A DNA stretch of 64,000 nucleotides from Turnera subulata (GCA_028386065.3 JAKUCV010007755.1:248001-312000), one strand, 5' to 3'; positions 39,189-52,589 are shown, counted from the first letter of the stretch. Program-made: numbers and translations. Notes: generated by a model not told the origin, from the sequence alone.

Positions 39189-41197
39189 TCAAGCTTGTGC
39201 CAAGGGATCTTGCATGAAAAGATACTGCACATGACAAAGGTATGAAATCATTTCCTTTCTAATACAAAAATAAAATCAATTTAAAATTCTAGTGAGAAAA
39301 TGCCCACCTCGAATGATTTTCCTGATCTTTCAAACTCTAGCATGCTCAGAGCAACTTGACAGCTCTGTGCAACAAGAGGCTCGGCATCCTTTGCAAATTC
39401 CTCAAGAAGTGCAACACTGTGATTGTCTACAAAATTGATCAAGAGCAAAACCATAGTTATCTCAACTGGAATATAGCTGAGGCTCAAGCTATAGAAACCA
39501 GCTCAAAGGTATCCAACATGGATGGTTATAGAGTCGCTATTCAACATGGATGGTTATAGAGTCGCAGAGTACAAAATGACGCCAAATAAATCATTATATT
39601 ACAGAAGAGATATGATTAAAACAAGAAGGGGAAACACTAATCTGGTTCCAATTTCAGCCAATAACCACAAAAGAAAACATGGAAAAATCATTTAGTACTT
39701 CAAATGCTGTAAAAATTAAACATCACCGAACAATTATATCTATCTTTTCAATATTGCTTATTACAGAACAGAAGTTGCAGACGTTATTTTATCATCCATA
39801 TGACAACACTAAAATAGCTTAGTTAGAAAAAAAAGACATTTCGCTGATTTTCTCTTCCAATATCTTCCACAATAAATCTGAAGACCCTTTAGTTGTGTGT
39901 GAGTAAATAGATTCCACAAAGAAATTACTTAATTCAGGGTAACCACAGATACAACTGACATACCAGCAATGGAACCAAGAGCTTCAGCTGCTTCATGTCT
40001 AACCATAGGATGTTCATTTGCATCCCTGAGAATTCTGCAAAGTGCTGCTGAAGCAGCTTTATTTTGCAACTGACCCAAAACATAAGCAACCTACAAAATT
40101 TACAGCAGCAATTTAGGAAATGTCAGCGGCCAATATCTGAATGGTATATAATTAGCTTCAAGGAAGATAAACAAACCTCATGCTTAAGCAAAGCACTGTT
40201 GGCGCCCAAAGAATCAATTATGGCAGAAACAGCTTCATCTCCGCCATGATTCCTAAGTGCAAAGAGAGCAGCATATCGCTCATACATGCCCTTTTCTTCA
40301 TCTAGAAGAACTTCCCTGCAAGTTAAATGTAAAAATTGATCAACAACCCAACTAAATACCATAAAATTAAAAAAAAAAAGGTTGCAAAAATCAACCATTA
40401 CTGAACACACCTCAGCTCAGTAACAGAAGAAAAAGAAGAAGCCGGGGCAGCAGGATCAACAGACAAGAAGGGGGATTTTTCCTTTGTGGACGAATCAGCC
40501 TCACTGTTCTCCTTATTTGTTTCCTCAATTCTCTTGAGAGCAAGTTCACAAGTCTCCCTAACCTCCTGAGCCGGATCAGCAGACAAACTACTCTTCAAAA
40601 GCGGGGCATTCCCCTCCAAGCCAATTGCTCCAAGAGCTTCCGCAGCCTGAAAAAACAATCCAGAAAAATCATTAACCAACCAACACCAGAATCCTGAACA
40701 GCACAAAACTATGGCACAACTAATGATAACAATCAAATATAAAGCACACACCTCGTGGCGAACAATGGGATGCAGGGAGAGATCATTGAGTACTGCTTCC
40801 AGAGCAGGGATAGCCTCTGCGTCTTGCATTTGCCCAAGTGCAAAAGCAGCCTCGTGCGCTAACAAATTCGATGGATCCCTTGTCGCTGGAAACAATAAAC
40901 ACACTCAAAAATAGTAACTAAAGATTTCTTTTTCAACCCATACACGCAGCAGAATCATAAATCCCTTCACTTGCATATCTTTTAGCAAAAACCAAAATTC
41001 GACATCAATCAATCAAATTTAGAGGAGAGGAAGCGAGATGGGGCACCTTGAATGAGGGCGTTGCGTGGGGCGGGGCCTTTGAGGTTGCGGAGGGAGAAGA
41101 GGGCCCGGAATCGCTCCTCGATGGGCTGGGTCTGGTCCACCAACCGATCGCAGAGGAACTTCTCCATCTCGGATACGCCGTTGTTCAAGGAACCCAT
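39189..41197 (-). CDS. DOHH: Deoxyhypusine hydroxylase
   Basis: This is an iron-dependent monooxygenase that converts deoxyhypusine to hypusine on translation factor eIF5A, the last step of that modification. I read seven exons, 5' to 3': 41047-41197, 40752-40885, 40411-40646, 40177-40315, 39964-40090, 39308-39426, 39189-39224. All phases join, giving 313 aa, the usual family length. The protein is built of HEAT-like repeats in two halves. It keeps the four metal-binding His-Glu pairs: [26 protein letters not shown] and [11 protein letters not shown] low-complexity acidic/serine linker separates the halves (about residues 138-168). The last exon codes [11 protein letters not shown]. The start is the only ATG before the SLRNLKGP segment. 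There is no sign of damage. Confidence 0.95.
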
Positions 41198-41360
41198 TAC
41201 CGGAGAGGAGGAAGGGAAGTACGGCGTCGTTGGCTTTTTAATATCTAAACTGGCGCCCAGCTTCCAATCGGAATCGGGTTCTTCTTGCTTTGCTTTGCCT
41301 TGTCTCTTCTTCGCACTGTAAGAAAAAGATATTACGGCGTGATTTAAAAGCGACCACTTC

Positions 41361-41369
41361 TTATATATA
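41361..41369 (-). promoter_or_regulatory. Probable TATA box of DOHH
   Basis: On the minus strand this reads TATATATAA, about 165 bp before the DOHH ATG. The call rests on position and motif only. Confidence 0.4.
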
Positions 41370-42232
41370 GGTTTGTTTTCCGGCCTTTGACTTGTCATTT
41401 GACTTCTGTTAGGGCTACTTCTTGGGCTTCTATTCTTGTTATTTTTTGGCCATTTGTTGTGCATACAAAGGCAACAAAGATCGCAAAAGAGGTAATTGTT
41501 AATAATTTTTCCTGTTTTATGGTTTAAGGAGGCACAAATGGTAACGCGAATTGAAAATTTTTATTGATCTTAAATACGCAATGGGTCAACTTTTCCTAAT
41601 TTCTGTAACTTTATGCAATTAAATAGAATCTAAGATTTTGGCCCCCCCCTTTTTTTTTTTTTCCTATCTTCATCCATCATTAACTCTTAATTTTTGAATA
41701 TCACTTAAATCTAGTCTGCGTAAACTCAAACATATGATTGTTGGGAGGGGCTTGGGACTAAAGAAATTAAAGCAATTTAATTTAGTAGAAAGTATTCGAT
41801 CATCAAAATATTTTTTTGGAAAAAAATAGCTCCTAGAAATATCGCTTAAAAAAAACCCTCCAAAAAAGTTATTTTTTTCAAGAGAAAAAAAAATTCAAAA
41901 GTTTATTTTCCAATTTTGAACTGTATCAAGTATCAACAACGATTATTTATTTTTGATTTTTGAGAAATATGATTATTTATAATTGGAATTAAACTAGTTT
42001 GTAAATTCTTCTTATCAACAAATATCAGCCCAAAAGGTTCACCCCGCCCAGTCCAGACCAGCCCAACCCAGAAACATGATCTCGAGCAACCCACGCAAAC
42101 ACAGATGGCCCATTTTGTACAGTCTCTTTTTTTTTTTTGTCTTCTTTTTTTTTAACCGCGCATTTTAGTTGCAGTAAATAATTTCTAATCCTCACCCCAC
42201 CGTTTCCTTCCTCTCTACAGCTTACTTACCCG
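41370..42232. other. Divergent intergenic region between DOHH and the BET1-type gene
   Basis: The two genes are transcribed away from each other, with about 1.3 kb between their ATGs. The space contains T-rich and A-rich runs and a CT-rich stretch before the TATA box at 42233. No gene was seen. Confidence 0.5.
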
Positions 42233-42238
42233 TATAAA
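42233..42238 (+). promoter_or_regulatory. Probable TATA box of the BET1-type SNARE gene
   Basis: TATAAA is followed by a strongly CT-rich leader (42255-42310), the usual plant core promoter layout. The ATG lies about 300 bp downstream. Confidence 0.5.
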
Positions 42239-42539
42239 GTTCCCACTCAAATCTCCCCTCTCTGGTTTTTTCTCTCTCAGTTTCGCTCATTCCTTCATTC
42301 TATCTGTCTGCTTCACCGGTTTACAACCAAAACAAAAAAAAATAAAGAGAAAAATCCTCGCTCCAACGGTAACGTACGTCTAGAACATCTCCTGGATCTG
42401 AATTCTCTTCATCTGGAAAGAATCCATTAGTTAGTTATGCTCACTTTCTATTCGGTTTCGTGTCGTGTGATTATGTCAGGTTTCGCGAGAGTTAATACCG
42501 GGAGGGAGCTCCATTCAGCTGAAGCAGAGATATTGAGCG

Positions 42540-44502
42540 ATGAATCCTAGACGGTTAGTTAAGTCGCAATTCTAACTTTGTTTTCCTTCAGTCTTGCCGT
42601 TTTTTTTTTCTGTTACGATATTTTTAGCTGATCTAGTTTTTTCTAGGCGCGAAATCGGATCTGTTTGTGGATGTTCTAGTTCTTATTCGGATCTAAATTT
42701 GAGGTTTTAAGGTCCCGGTGTCACATTGATTCGAAGAAAGGATGTCGTTGGTGATGTGAGGATCTATTCTGTGGATTGATATTTGCTTGCATCTTCTCTG
42801 GCTTATGGTCCTTCAGTTTGCTTCGAGATTAGAAACCCCTGCCGTTTGTGCTTATATTGCTTAATTCGCGATTAAACCGATAAATTAGAGCGTGCCAGAG
42901 GATTTACAGTTTTGTAATCGTTCCATGAATTAGTGATTCACAGTGTCATTTGTAATTAAGCTCATCATTATCGTCACTTTCTCGCATTTTTAGCCGCCAG
43001 CGTGTCTGGTAATCCGTCCCTCAAGTTTCTCCTTATTGATACTATCCGCTTTGGTTGGGGCAATTGTTTACTTTCGATTTTGAGGCAAGATAGGCCTTTT
43101 AAACCAGCATAGCATACATTTGAGAGAACATTTTGTACCAGATTAGGCACCTGGTTAACCCGGATGAAATGACTTTGATCTGTAAATCTGGATTTTGGGC
43201 TTTGCATAAATTAAATTCACAACCTCTGCAGAGTGTTTTGGTCAGTTCCCCATTGGTTCTAGCTTGATCCATTCTTTTAAAAATCTTATTTCCTCACCTT
43301 GAAAGATCCCAAAACTACTTGCTTATTAGATATGATGATTCTTTCATGACCTTTTTGTTAAGTTTCCGCTGCTATTACCCAAGGCTGCTATAAACGTTTA
43401 TCTTTGTTGTATGGTAGGTTCACATTGGTTTTGATTATTGATTCTAATTGTGCAGGGACAATCGTACAGGTAGAGCTGCTCTCTTCGATGGCATTGAGGA
43501 GGGCGGCATCAGGGCCTCATCTTCTTACTCCTCTCACGAGATAGATGAGCAAGATAACGATAGAGCCTTGGATGGCCTACAGGATAGAGTTAATCTGCTA
43601 AAGAGGGTGAGTTTTGTCTCAGCTGGTGAAGTATTCTAGTGTTACTGCACACAGGTGTTCTTATTTGACTCACTTGTACTCCAAATTTTTTTTTGTGTTA
43701 CTCTAGTTTATCACTAAAATGAGTGTAAAATTGAGTGTGCTACGCTCATTTAAATGGAAATCTTTTGAAATCTTTCACTTTTATTGAAGATTGTTCATAC
43801 TCTGCTCTACGCCTCTTTCCCTTCAGTGTACCCTTATTGCTTCAGTGGTCTTTATGTTTTCATTTTGTTTAGTTATGTATAAATTCATAAACAGCTATGA
43901 AGCAAGTGCTTGGAAATTAAGTTTAGGGTTTAAGCTTTAGCCTAAGCCAGTGCTATTCGACTACTTATTTAAATTCAACCCTTCATGCTCTGTACTCCTT
44001 CCTGTATATTTTTTTAATATTCCGATTAAAGTTCAGCTGATGTTAATGTTAATGTTTCTGCAGCTGTCTGGTGACATACATGAAGAAGTGGACAGCCATA
44101 ATCGCATGCTGGATAGAATGGTACTTATGCAACCAGCCTATCACCATAAACTTACTCTTTTTTTATATTGTTTTCCCTTTTATTCCTCCTCTGAAAGTAA
44201 TGTGGCATACTTGTGTAACTAGGGCAATGACATGGATTCTTCCCGGGGAATACTATCAGGAACTATGGATCGTTTTAAGATGGTGTGTATATTGTGTTGC
44301 TTCTCTCTGATTGATCTAGCTTCTCTTTTGGCCTTTGCTGTATATTATTTCTTCCTGGCTAGCACTGTTGTTCTATGGCCATGGCAGATAACGATGACTT
44401 TGGTTCATGCAGGTATTTGAAACTAAATCAAGCCGTAGAATGTTTACACTTGTGGCTTCGTTTGTGGTCATATTCCTAGTTGTATACTATCTGACTAGGT
44501 AA
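42540..44502 (+). CDS. BET11: BET1-type Qc-SNARE (Arabidopsis BET11/BS14a-like)
   Basis: This SNARE acts in vesicle fusion between ER and Golgi. I read five exons: 42540-42553, 43456-43606, 44064-44120, 44223-44282, 44413-44502. They join to 123 aa, close to the 122 aa of the Arabidopsis homologue. The first coding exon is only 14 nt (MNPR plus two bases of the next codon) and is followed by a 902-bp intron. The N-terminal half has the LFDGIEEGGIRASSSYSSHE segment. A SNARE coiled coil covers about residues 35-95 (LQDRVNLLKR, DIHEEVDSHN, RMLDRMGNDMDSSRGILSGT), with the central layer expected in the MGNDMDSSRG region. A C-terminal transmembrane anchor of about 18 hydrophobic residues (TLVASFVVIFLVVYYL) ends in TR. 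The protein is tail-anchored and has no signal peptide. Confidence 0.95.
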
Positions 44503-45712
44503 TATACCTATGATTATTTTGATACAGCTTATGTCCTAATGTTAGACCCGACTGGGAACCCCTGTTTGTATGGGGTCACCGACTCTTCCTGCTTGTATAA
44601 TATTCATCCATGTTTTTGAAAAGGATGTTGGATACCTCAAACCTCTGTTCTGTTGAATGAAAGAGATGATTGTAAAATCTTTGCTGCTGCTACTCTAGTT
44701 TCAATTACATGAATATCTTCCTCGTGATTTATAATCCCCTAAGTTGGCAGCTTGGGGCAGCATAATCCCCTTAGGTGTAGATTGAGCAGCCAGGGACGCG
44801 AAAAATACTCCCTCTGGGTAGAATGGGCTGCTTGAGAGGAGGTCCATTCTGGCCTTGTGAAAAGTTTTGTTTGAAGCAATAAAATAAGATTGGCAATGTT
44901 TCAGCTTGGTTCTGCAAAATTATTATCTACAAATTTCATTTCACACCATAAGCTCTATACTTTAGGGTAATAAACCTAAAACCAATCATGAAGCTTCAAT
45001 CATTAGCTTAAGTTTTTTGATTGAGATGATCACTTAACAAACACTGGAGTTTGAATCTGTTCTCTTTGGATTCAGATTGATCTTTGATTCAGCTGAAATC
45101 CAGTCTCATCGTGCCTTTGGACTTGTAATTTTGTTTGCACGCAATCAATGGCAGCCTCCTCGACGTATGTTTTCTTACTGTTTCGAACTCATCAAATTGG
45201 TTCGGTTGCTAGTCATGATCTATCCTCTAACCAGAAGTTGAAGATGGAAATGGAGGCGGCTTTACCTGTGAACTGAAACTCCCAAGTCACAATTCTTGAC
45301 TTAGGTGTGAGCTTGACGTCTTGTCCTTCTTCCCCGTCTCTTGTATTCAGTCTCTTGTTGGAAAAAGTATTCTACACCCATAATGTCAAACTCTTCATGA
45401 TATCAGAGAAAACGAAATTGTCTTCCCTTCTTGCAACAGGTGGCAGAATTCAAACATCAACCCCCAACGAATCCGCACTAATTTCAGCCTATTTTATTAG
45501 TCATGCATTACTCCAGTCATCTTCATCACGGATAATCTTAGATCAGCACTAGTAATACTCAAAATGGTCTCCAGGTCAGCAACTCTGAATGAAGTTCCCT
45601 CACTCTCGGTTCACCAAGTGGAACCGGAAATTGATCACGGAGAGTTACAGTGGCCAAGAAAGAAAAATAAATCATGGAACAATTGCAGAGAGAAAAGAAA
45701 AATTAAAAGCTT
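44503..45712. other. SNARE gene 3' UTR and intergenic
   Basis: The first few hundred bases are probably the 3' UTR of the BET1-type gene. The rest shows no gene. The tRNA follows. Confidence 0.5.
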
Positions 45713-45783
45713 TGCACCAGCCGGGAATCGAACCCGGGTCTGTACCGTGGCAGGGTACTATTCTACCACTAGACCACTGGTGC
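45713..45783 (-). tRNA. tRNA-Gly (anticodon GCC)
   Basis: The minus strand forms a complete 71-nt cloverleaf. The 7-bp acceptor stem pairs GCACCAG with CTGGTGC. The D arm is TCTAGTGGTAGA. The anticodon loop CTGCCAC gives GCC. The T arm is CCGGGTTCGATTCCCGG, and A is the discriminator base. It has no intron and no encoded CCA. A TTTT pol III stop lies just downstream (45705-45708 on the minus strand). Open frames on the opposite strand are accidental. Confidence 0.97.
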
Positions 45784-46950
45784 CGATGGAAGTAGCTGCT
45801 GAAATATCCTAAAAGTACCTTTCTCAATAGTTACAACATATTGATTAATGAAGTTGATTTGATATACAGCAGTTCAAATATATGAACTTCATGCGTAGGT
45901 GACAAGAAGAAAGATCAAGACCAAAAGTGGAAGCTGGTAAGGATGACCTGTAATTCTCTACATACACAAATCCAAAACAAACACACGGCATATATTTTGT
46001 TAGACTTTCATATTTTTATATATGTGTACAAGTATGGATCCACCTCAGAAATTTTCTTTCCTTATTCTAGTACCGTTTGTTTTGAAGTTCACTCGCACAA
46101 ACAGACTAAGCAATTACACGGATGATGTAATTGGATACGTACCTACGTAGTTTGGAATTTAGATACTGTCCAAAAGTTCTGGGTCCAGTGTATATATTAG
46201 TCAGATTTTAAGGTGAAAAAGTCATATCCCATCTGACCCATCGCTGGCAGACAAACCTCTCCAGGTGTACTCAGACCAATTCTATGTAGACAATGCACGC
46301 ATGCATTTTTATAATATAGTATTATCATCTTTATTATTACAAATCTTGCATCCGTTCTCATCAAATCCGACATCATAACGTTTGACGATAGTTATGGGTG
46401 TGTTAATTAGGCTTCGGCATGAAAATTGAGAGGAGATCTGGCCTCAAACCAGCTGAAGTAGACAGCGCTATGGTCTCTACGTGAGCATTAATAATTATTC
46501 CATGTTGTGGTTGGGGGAATATTATCGTCCAAGGGTTTCAAAATTTTTGGTGTAATTAGTAATTATACTGGTTACTTACGTGCATATATATCTCCTCAAT
46601 GTACTTAATGAGTGACTTTATTTTTAAGTGGTGCATGCAGTTCAGGATCATGAGTAATGCATCCCTTATAATTAACTGTGTGAGTGTGTGTATATATATA
46701 ATACGAGTGACAGTTAACCACAAGCATATGTGATTTGTTCACGTAAAACCAATTCATGTCATTCAGGCTTGCATTCGTTAGTGTATATCTTTTTTATTTT
46801 TTTTTTCCTTTACCTGAAAGAGCTGTTCGACATTTTGGAAGATCATCATACATATATACATACATCAAAGTTCTCGTCTCGTCCATATTCGCACTCTTTT
46901 GATATGGGCTTAATTTGAACTAAACTGCGTCGTTCATTAGTACCTATATT
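45784..46950. other. Intergenic, no gene seen
   Basis: The sequence is AT-rich. It ends in one copy of the 12-bp target duplication of the SINE (46939-46950). Confidence 0.5.
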
Positions 46951-47051
46951 TTTTTGATATTGATTGATATTGAGGGTGGGATTCAAATTAACCAGAGACC
47001 TGACCAAAGGCAAGAATATCAATAAGCTACTAGCCTATTGGTCATGAGATC
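46951..47051 (-). mobile_element. Short tRNA-derived SINE, 101 bp
   Basis: A perfect 12-bp direct repeat AGTACCTATATT flanks the element (46939-46950 and 47052-47063). On the minus strand it begins GATCTCATGACCAATAGGC, contains a B-box-like segment (GGTTAATTTGAATCCCACC) and ends in an A run. These are the features of a small tRNA-derived SINE. Confidence 0.7.
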
Positions 47052-47063
47052 AGTACCTATATT

Positions 47064-49415
47064 AAACAATTGCGATATTAGCAATATAATTGAAACATAA
47101 CCCGCGCCCATCTTTACAGCTTAACTAATAAAAAGCACTCTTGTGCCGGCTACGACCATATTGGCTCACAAGTCACATCCCCATAGAAGTGCAATGCTCG
47201 GTAATATTCAAGATTGAGTTCCATTGGATTGATCAGAAAAGCCAAAGCACATGATAAAGGGTTGATTATACGTAGGGTAAATCTACTCTTGCTGTGAATT
47301 ATATATACTCCATCCTTCTTTATACAATATTAATACGTTTCTTAACCATTCGCTTGCCACCCTAACAAGAAAGGCTTAATCTCCTGCGCCAACGTGTTTT
47401 GGTCACATAATTACTCTAAAAGAAGGTTCGTGTCAGTCACACTTAATATGGTTAATTCAAGAGTAAGAAAGTAGAAAGATGCAAGAGAGCTAGTCCCAAC
47501 GCGCGTTATCTGTATGCAACGTACAAATGTGAACACAAATTAAAGCAAATTGCATGCATACCCAATTGTTACTACGTACTTTTGCTATATGGAGCTAACA
47601 TCCATAACCTTTATACAAAAAGAACAAAAAAACTCTATAATAGTTTGCTTCCACACACTGAAGCAATTAAGTAAAATAATCAACAAGAGACGGCTCCAAT
47701 GCCACATCCACAAATTTCTCACAAAAAACAAGTTAATGACGTTCACCGTGAAAAAGAAGTATGTATGCCTTTTCCATTGCCACCTAAAATATTAATTACA
47801 GGCAACAGAAAAGATAGTACGGCCTGTATCTAAATGATTTGGAAAGCTAGCATGCTGGCTGCATAACAAACTAATTAAGCCATACATAAACTATATATAT
47901 TCATTCGTAGTTCGCCTATTTTGAGATTTACAGGCAAGCTAATTAATTAGCTGATTTCATTGTTGATCAGGAAGCAATGCCAACTTTTGAAAGTAGATTT
48001 TTTTGGATACTCATGCACGAGCTTTCAATCAAAGTATGGATTAAGGTAGTTGACTTGTTTTTCAAAAAGCTTAACTTGATGGATCAAAGAGGTAGAAAGA
48101 AATCAGATCATCACAACAGTATATCCAATTAATGGCTGTTTACATTTGTTGAGTTTCCTGTCAGTACCATCAAGAAGTTGAGAGTTTCATCTAATTGATC
48201 ATAAAATAAAACATAACTGTGGTTGGGCCAAAAAACAATCATTTTCATGGCAAGCATCTTCACCTAATTATAGAAAGTACAAAAATAGTTTGAGGAAGAA
48301 CTAATTTTATACTGATTAATCCTTATTCTTTGAGTGTTCTACTTCTATATATCCTGCATGTTTGCAGTTCTGGGAATGTATGGAAGGAGGCTATTTACTC
48401 AAGTTTCTAGGGTTGAAATAGTTATATATATATACAATTCTATTTCTCCTAACTAGTGTTTCTTTTTTCTCTAAGAACTCTTAGTATTTCTTTTCTTAGG
48501 TATTCGAGGATGGTGTATACATGCTTTCTACATATAAAGAGGTTTGCACTGTATCCAAGCTTAGGTTCAATGCAGACTAATGTTTCAGACTCTATGATAT
48601 ATAGGAGGTTTTCTAGTTGAAATGCAAAAATTTGCTTTTGCTTTCGGTCAGACCCTTCCTGTATATGTGAAATAGCAACTGATCAGGAGCCAAGGATCAC
48701 TAATGCCCTCGAGCTCCAGCAGAAACATCGATCACTAGCTAAAGTTTGGCAATAATATATATGCTCTCTTAAACTGCATCTACATAACCTAAGGTAATTT
48801 CCAGCAATTATCCAGTTGGTCCAATATTTTTTCATTTGAAAGTTGCCACTTACAACAACAGGGCCATTTTGCAAATTCCCCCAAATCTGTGCAAACAGTG
48901 GGACAGCTGCTTTTTTCCATAAGAAATTAAAGAGGAAAAGCCCTGAACTTTTGCATTATTAGCGCCTAATGATGTTGGATGAAAAAGTAAATTGGACCAG
49001 TATTCAACAATTAAATATGCATAAAATTTTCTTAGATTATTATAAGAAAAATTACAACTCAAACCGAGTAAGAAAAATTAATCAACAAACTGCACTTACA
49101 AAGATCACGGAACCCTAGCCAAATAAATCTAGGGTTTAAGTCTATATATAATACTTAGATAAGGGAGAGCAAAACTACCTTCAAAAAGCGATTGAATCGA
49201 AGTTGATGGTGGGATCTAGTAATTCCCCAAAGTCCAGTGGAAAACATTTCTTCTCCCTCCACCCGATCAACCATTTCTCTTCTTAAACGTAGAATCAGTA
49301 ATGCATTCAACCATTCTTTTTCCTCTCCCGTTATGCAGCATAGAAAAATCCAAAGCTGTACAACAAAAGATATATATATACCGGCTTGCTTATATATATA
49401 TATATTGAGGAAATA
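47064..49415. other. Intergenic, no gene seen
   Basis: The sequence is AT-rich with short TA repeats (for example 48423-48434 and 49390-49405). I recognise no coding frame. The end of the stretch is the 3' flank of the zinc-finger gene. Confidence 0.5.
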
Positions 49416-49976
49416 TTAAGGATCATGACCAAGTCTAAGCTCCAAGTCTAGTGTGTCTGCTTCGCTGCCGTCCTCCCTCTTTTCTTTATTATGATCATGT
49501 GTACGGGATGAACCTATTTGCAAGGGAAGGTTCCTTTGCCAATCCACTTCGTAGGGATTGAAAAGTTGTGGGTTTTGCACATACAAATCACCGCTAGGTT
49601 GCCCATATGAAATCCCATAGGCACCCCATGTGGGTGCAGGAAAAAATGTTTGGTAATTCGTGTGTACCTCATGATGAGCAGTAGTAGGATAGTACTGATG
49701 AGGTGGGAAGCTTTGAATTGGAGGGTAGGCTCTAAAACTTGCATAATCCTCTTCACCTTTGCTTGAAATCGAAGGAACTGAGCTAGGCCTTGACTTTGCC
49801 CTATCTTTCCTGTGAATATTCATGTGTCCACCAAGAGCTTGAGCAGTAGTGAACCCTCTCTTGCAAAAGACACACTCATAGGACCTGCCTGTTCCTGTAT
49901 CATCGTTGGCCAGCTCAGATCGTTCGGTTTCTTCGCTAGAGCTCTTTGATGAGTCTTCATGTGGGTTTGATTCCAT
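49416..49976 (-). CDS. Single C2H2 (QALGGH) zinc-finger protein with EAR motif, TAC1-like
   Basis: This is probably a nuclear transcriptional repressor. It is a single exon of 186 aa. One plant-type finger CX2CX12HX3H (C35, C38, H51, H55) contains [10 protein letters not shown] and is followed by the basic stretch RKDRAKSR. The C-terminus carries the EAR repression motif LDLELRL (176-182), which recruits TOPLESS-type corepressors in this family. The middle is rich in Pro, Tyr and Ser with no known domain. The layout (serine-rich start, single finger near residue 35, terminal EAR) fits the TELOMERASE ACTIVATOR1/SUPERMAN group. The TAC1 assignment rests on overall shape and could be another member. 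The start is the first in-frame ATG. A TATAAT motif lies about 93 bp upstream. Confidence 0.88.
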   Translation of the reverse strand: MESNPHEDSSKSSSEETERSELANDDTGTGRSYECVFCKRGFTTAQALGGHMNIHRKDRAKSRPSSVPSISSKGEEDYASFRAYPPIQSFPPHQYYPTTAHHEVHTNYQTFFPAPTWGAYGISYGQPSGDLYVQNPQLFNPYEVDWQRNLPLQIGSSRTHDHNKEKREDGSEADTLDLELRLGHDP

Positions 49977-51432
49977 GATACAGATCCTTCCAAAGAAAAG
50001 TCAGCACTAGAGAGAAAAAGAGTACTTGATGAGTCAGTAAGGAAGAGAAAGGGAGACAAATGGAAGTATTATAGAGATATGGGAGGAGGGAGGGTTAGAA
50101 GTATTGGAGACAAGAGACAAACAAAAGACATAGGCATTGCCTATTGGGGTTGAAATTAAAGGTGTTAAAGAGAGAAAAGTCTTAGAATTTTGCTTGGGGA
50201 GCTTTTCTGTAGGCCGGCTGTCAGTGAATCTATCTTAAGCAGACACTGGTTTTTTTAAAACGATTAATTCTCCCAAATCTGTCTGCTATTAGAGCTCTCT
50301 AGTTGCTTTCATTCTATGCTGGCTTTCTTATTAACGCGTCCTTTCATTCTGTCATTTTTCTCTAATGTAATACAAGTGCTATTGTACAAAAATGAAATCT
50401 GTGCGTGTGTGCCTATTTTTCTTTACTCTTAGTAAACCTATTCACACGCAGGGCATACATATTTCTTAGGGCCTGCCGTCCGTGAAAGGCACTGTCTCAT
50501 ATGTATGATATGTTTGCTGCTGGAATAACAACTTTAATTTTAAATTTGGTTTCTAATTATTAATTACCTCAAGAATTTGAGGTAATTACTAGAATATTCA
50601 CATTTAATTTAAGCTACATATATATAATTTGATATCATGAAAGATGAAGGAACCTTCCTCTTTGATTTAATTATGATGAACGAGACACACTGTGCAGCAC
50701 TTTTGATTTTTACACTTTGTCTTTGAGTATCAGGTTTCCTCGCTAAAATTAATGGAGAAGGTACATTCACTTAATTATGTCACGCCACAGTCAACATCAA
50801 ACAAATACCATTTGCTCTAAGTATAAATCTGCTTGAAGGCTTGGACATATATAGCTAGGTACAGTTTGGATGGCTTAATTATGAAGAATTCAACTGAAAC
50901 TAACATGTACTCCCTGAAGGAAGCTAGCTATAAAAACTCTTGGAAGAACAAAACTATTAAACTAAGTTTCTGCAAGCAATGGCGCAAGTGTTGTGGAAAC
51001 AAATCTTCAACCAACCATTAATTATGTCCATCCCGCTGTACCTATCTGCAGGCCAGCAAATTTATTTTAATCAAAGTATAGCTAGTTAACTTAGCGTGGA
51101 AATGAAGTACATGCATGGAAAACGGCAGCACTGAGACTATAATACGTCTGAATTTTTAAAATAAATCAGATCACTACATCACCGTCCTCTGTTGAACTGA
51201 TTTAATTTCATCCACAAGTAACCGCAAAAGAGCATGCGGCCAATTAACAGGATGACTAATTTTTCCACAACAATTTTGTAACAGAAAAATGTATCGGCTG
51301 TAAGTTTACAGCTGTTATTAGGAAAACTGGCAAAAGAAAAATTCCACCACTTAATTGTTATAACATGCCATTTCAGTTTCTATGCAGACAAAACATCCTA
51401 CTCGATCTCTAGTTATATCGCAAATGATCGAG
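49977..51432. other. Zinc-finger gene upstream region, no other gene seen
   Basis: It holds the promoter of the zinc-finger gene and AT-rich sequence up to the solo LTR. The last five bases (51428-51432, TCGAG) are the target duplication. Confidence 0.5.
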
Positions 51433-52589
51433 TGTAACAGCCCGGGTAAAATTTGGATTTTTACCGGGACTGTAGAAATTGTTTTACCGTGATTTACTGT
51501 AGAAATTAACCTCGGGTAATTAATTCGAAGTAAATCGGTAGTCGTTTTTCGAAACCGAGAGTTTTCCCGCGCTCGTGATTTTCCCGTGAATTTTTCGGAA
51601 CTAAGTTGGTATTTTTCGGGTTTCGGAATTTCTCGGAAAATCACACCGGAAAATAACTAAGGAGGTATCAGCTATTTTCTGGTCCGGATCGGACTCGCCC
51701 GTAATACGGACGAAAATGAATTATTTGATTCACAAGACTAATAGTAAAAAAAAGAAAAAAAAAACAAAACAAAAATAAAACTTTAAAGCCGGTAGAAGAG
51801 AGGAGGAGAGCAGAAGAAAAAAAAAGAAAAAGAGAAGAGAGAAAAATGGACAGAAAAAGAAAAATAAGAGAGAAAGAAAGAAAAGAGTGAAAAAAAAAAA
51901 AGAAACAAGAGAAGGGAAGGAGCACCGCCGCCGGCCACCTTCACCACACCGCCACCACCTGCAGCCGCCAACGCCGCCGAACCCAAGCTGCAGCCGATGC
52001 CGCCGCCTTGAGATCGGATCCTCCTCGCTGCAGCACGCCGGCGACAAGCAAGCCGTCGAGTCCTCCCCACCTCGTTGCTGCCGACAGCCACGACCGACCG
52101 CCGCTCGCACACGATCTACCGGCAGCCCTTCACCGTTGTCGCTCGCCATCGGTTCTTCTCCCATGACACCTCCTTCCCGCCGCCTCGTGTTGACCGTGCC
52201 GCCTCATCCAGCGCCGGGCCGTCATGGTGAGCAGCCACACTCGGGGAAGGAGACGACCCGTTTGGCTGGGTCATGGTAACGGGCCGACCCGCGCATAGTG
52301 AGGGTAGCTTGGGCTGTGTGGGTTCAGCCTTGGGTCGGGCCTTGGCAGAACTATTGGGCTCGAGTGTTTGGCCTTGGGCTGAATCAAAAAGTCTACTCAT
52401 GGTATAACATTAACCTTATAACCAGAAAATATATTGATATAAATTAATAAGTGGTAATAAAGATAATAAATAAAATCTGATATATACATTTATGTTTAAT
52501 ACTTAGAAGATTAAATCGTGAAAGTATTTTGGGAAATATATTTATGATTATTGTGGAATTTTGGGAAAGTATAAGAAATGGAAAAAAAA

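Noticed and set aside
45564..45812. Open frames on the plus strand
   Set aside because: They run through the antisense of the tRNA-Gly gene and have no conserved content.
51730..52400. Overlapping frames rich in Pro, Arg and Ser on both strands
   Set aside because: They lie in the GC-rich part of the solo LTR, have no domain and overlap in several frames.
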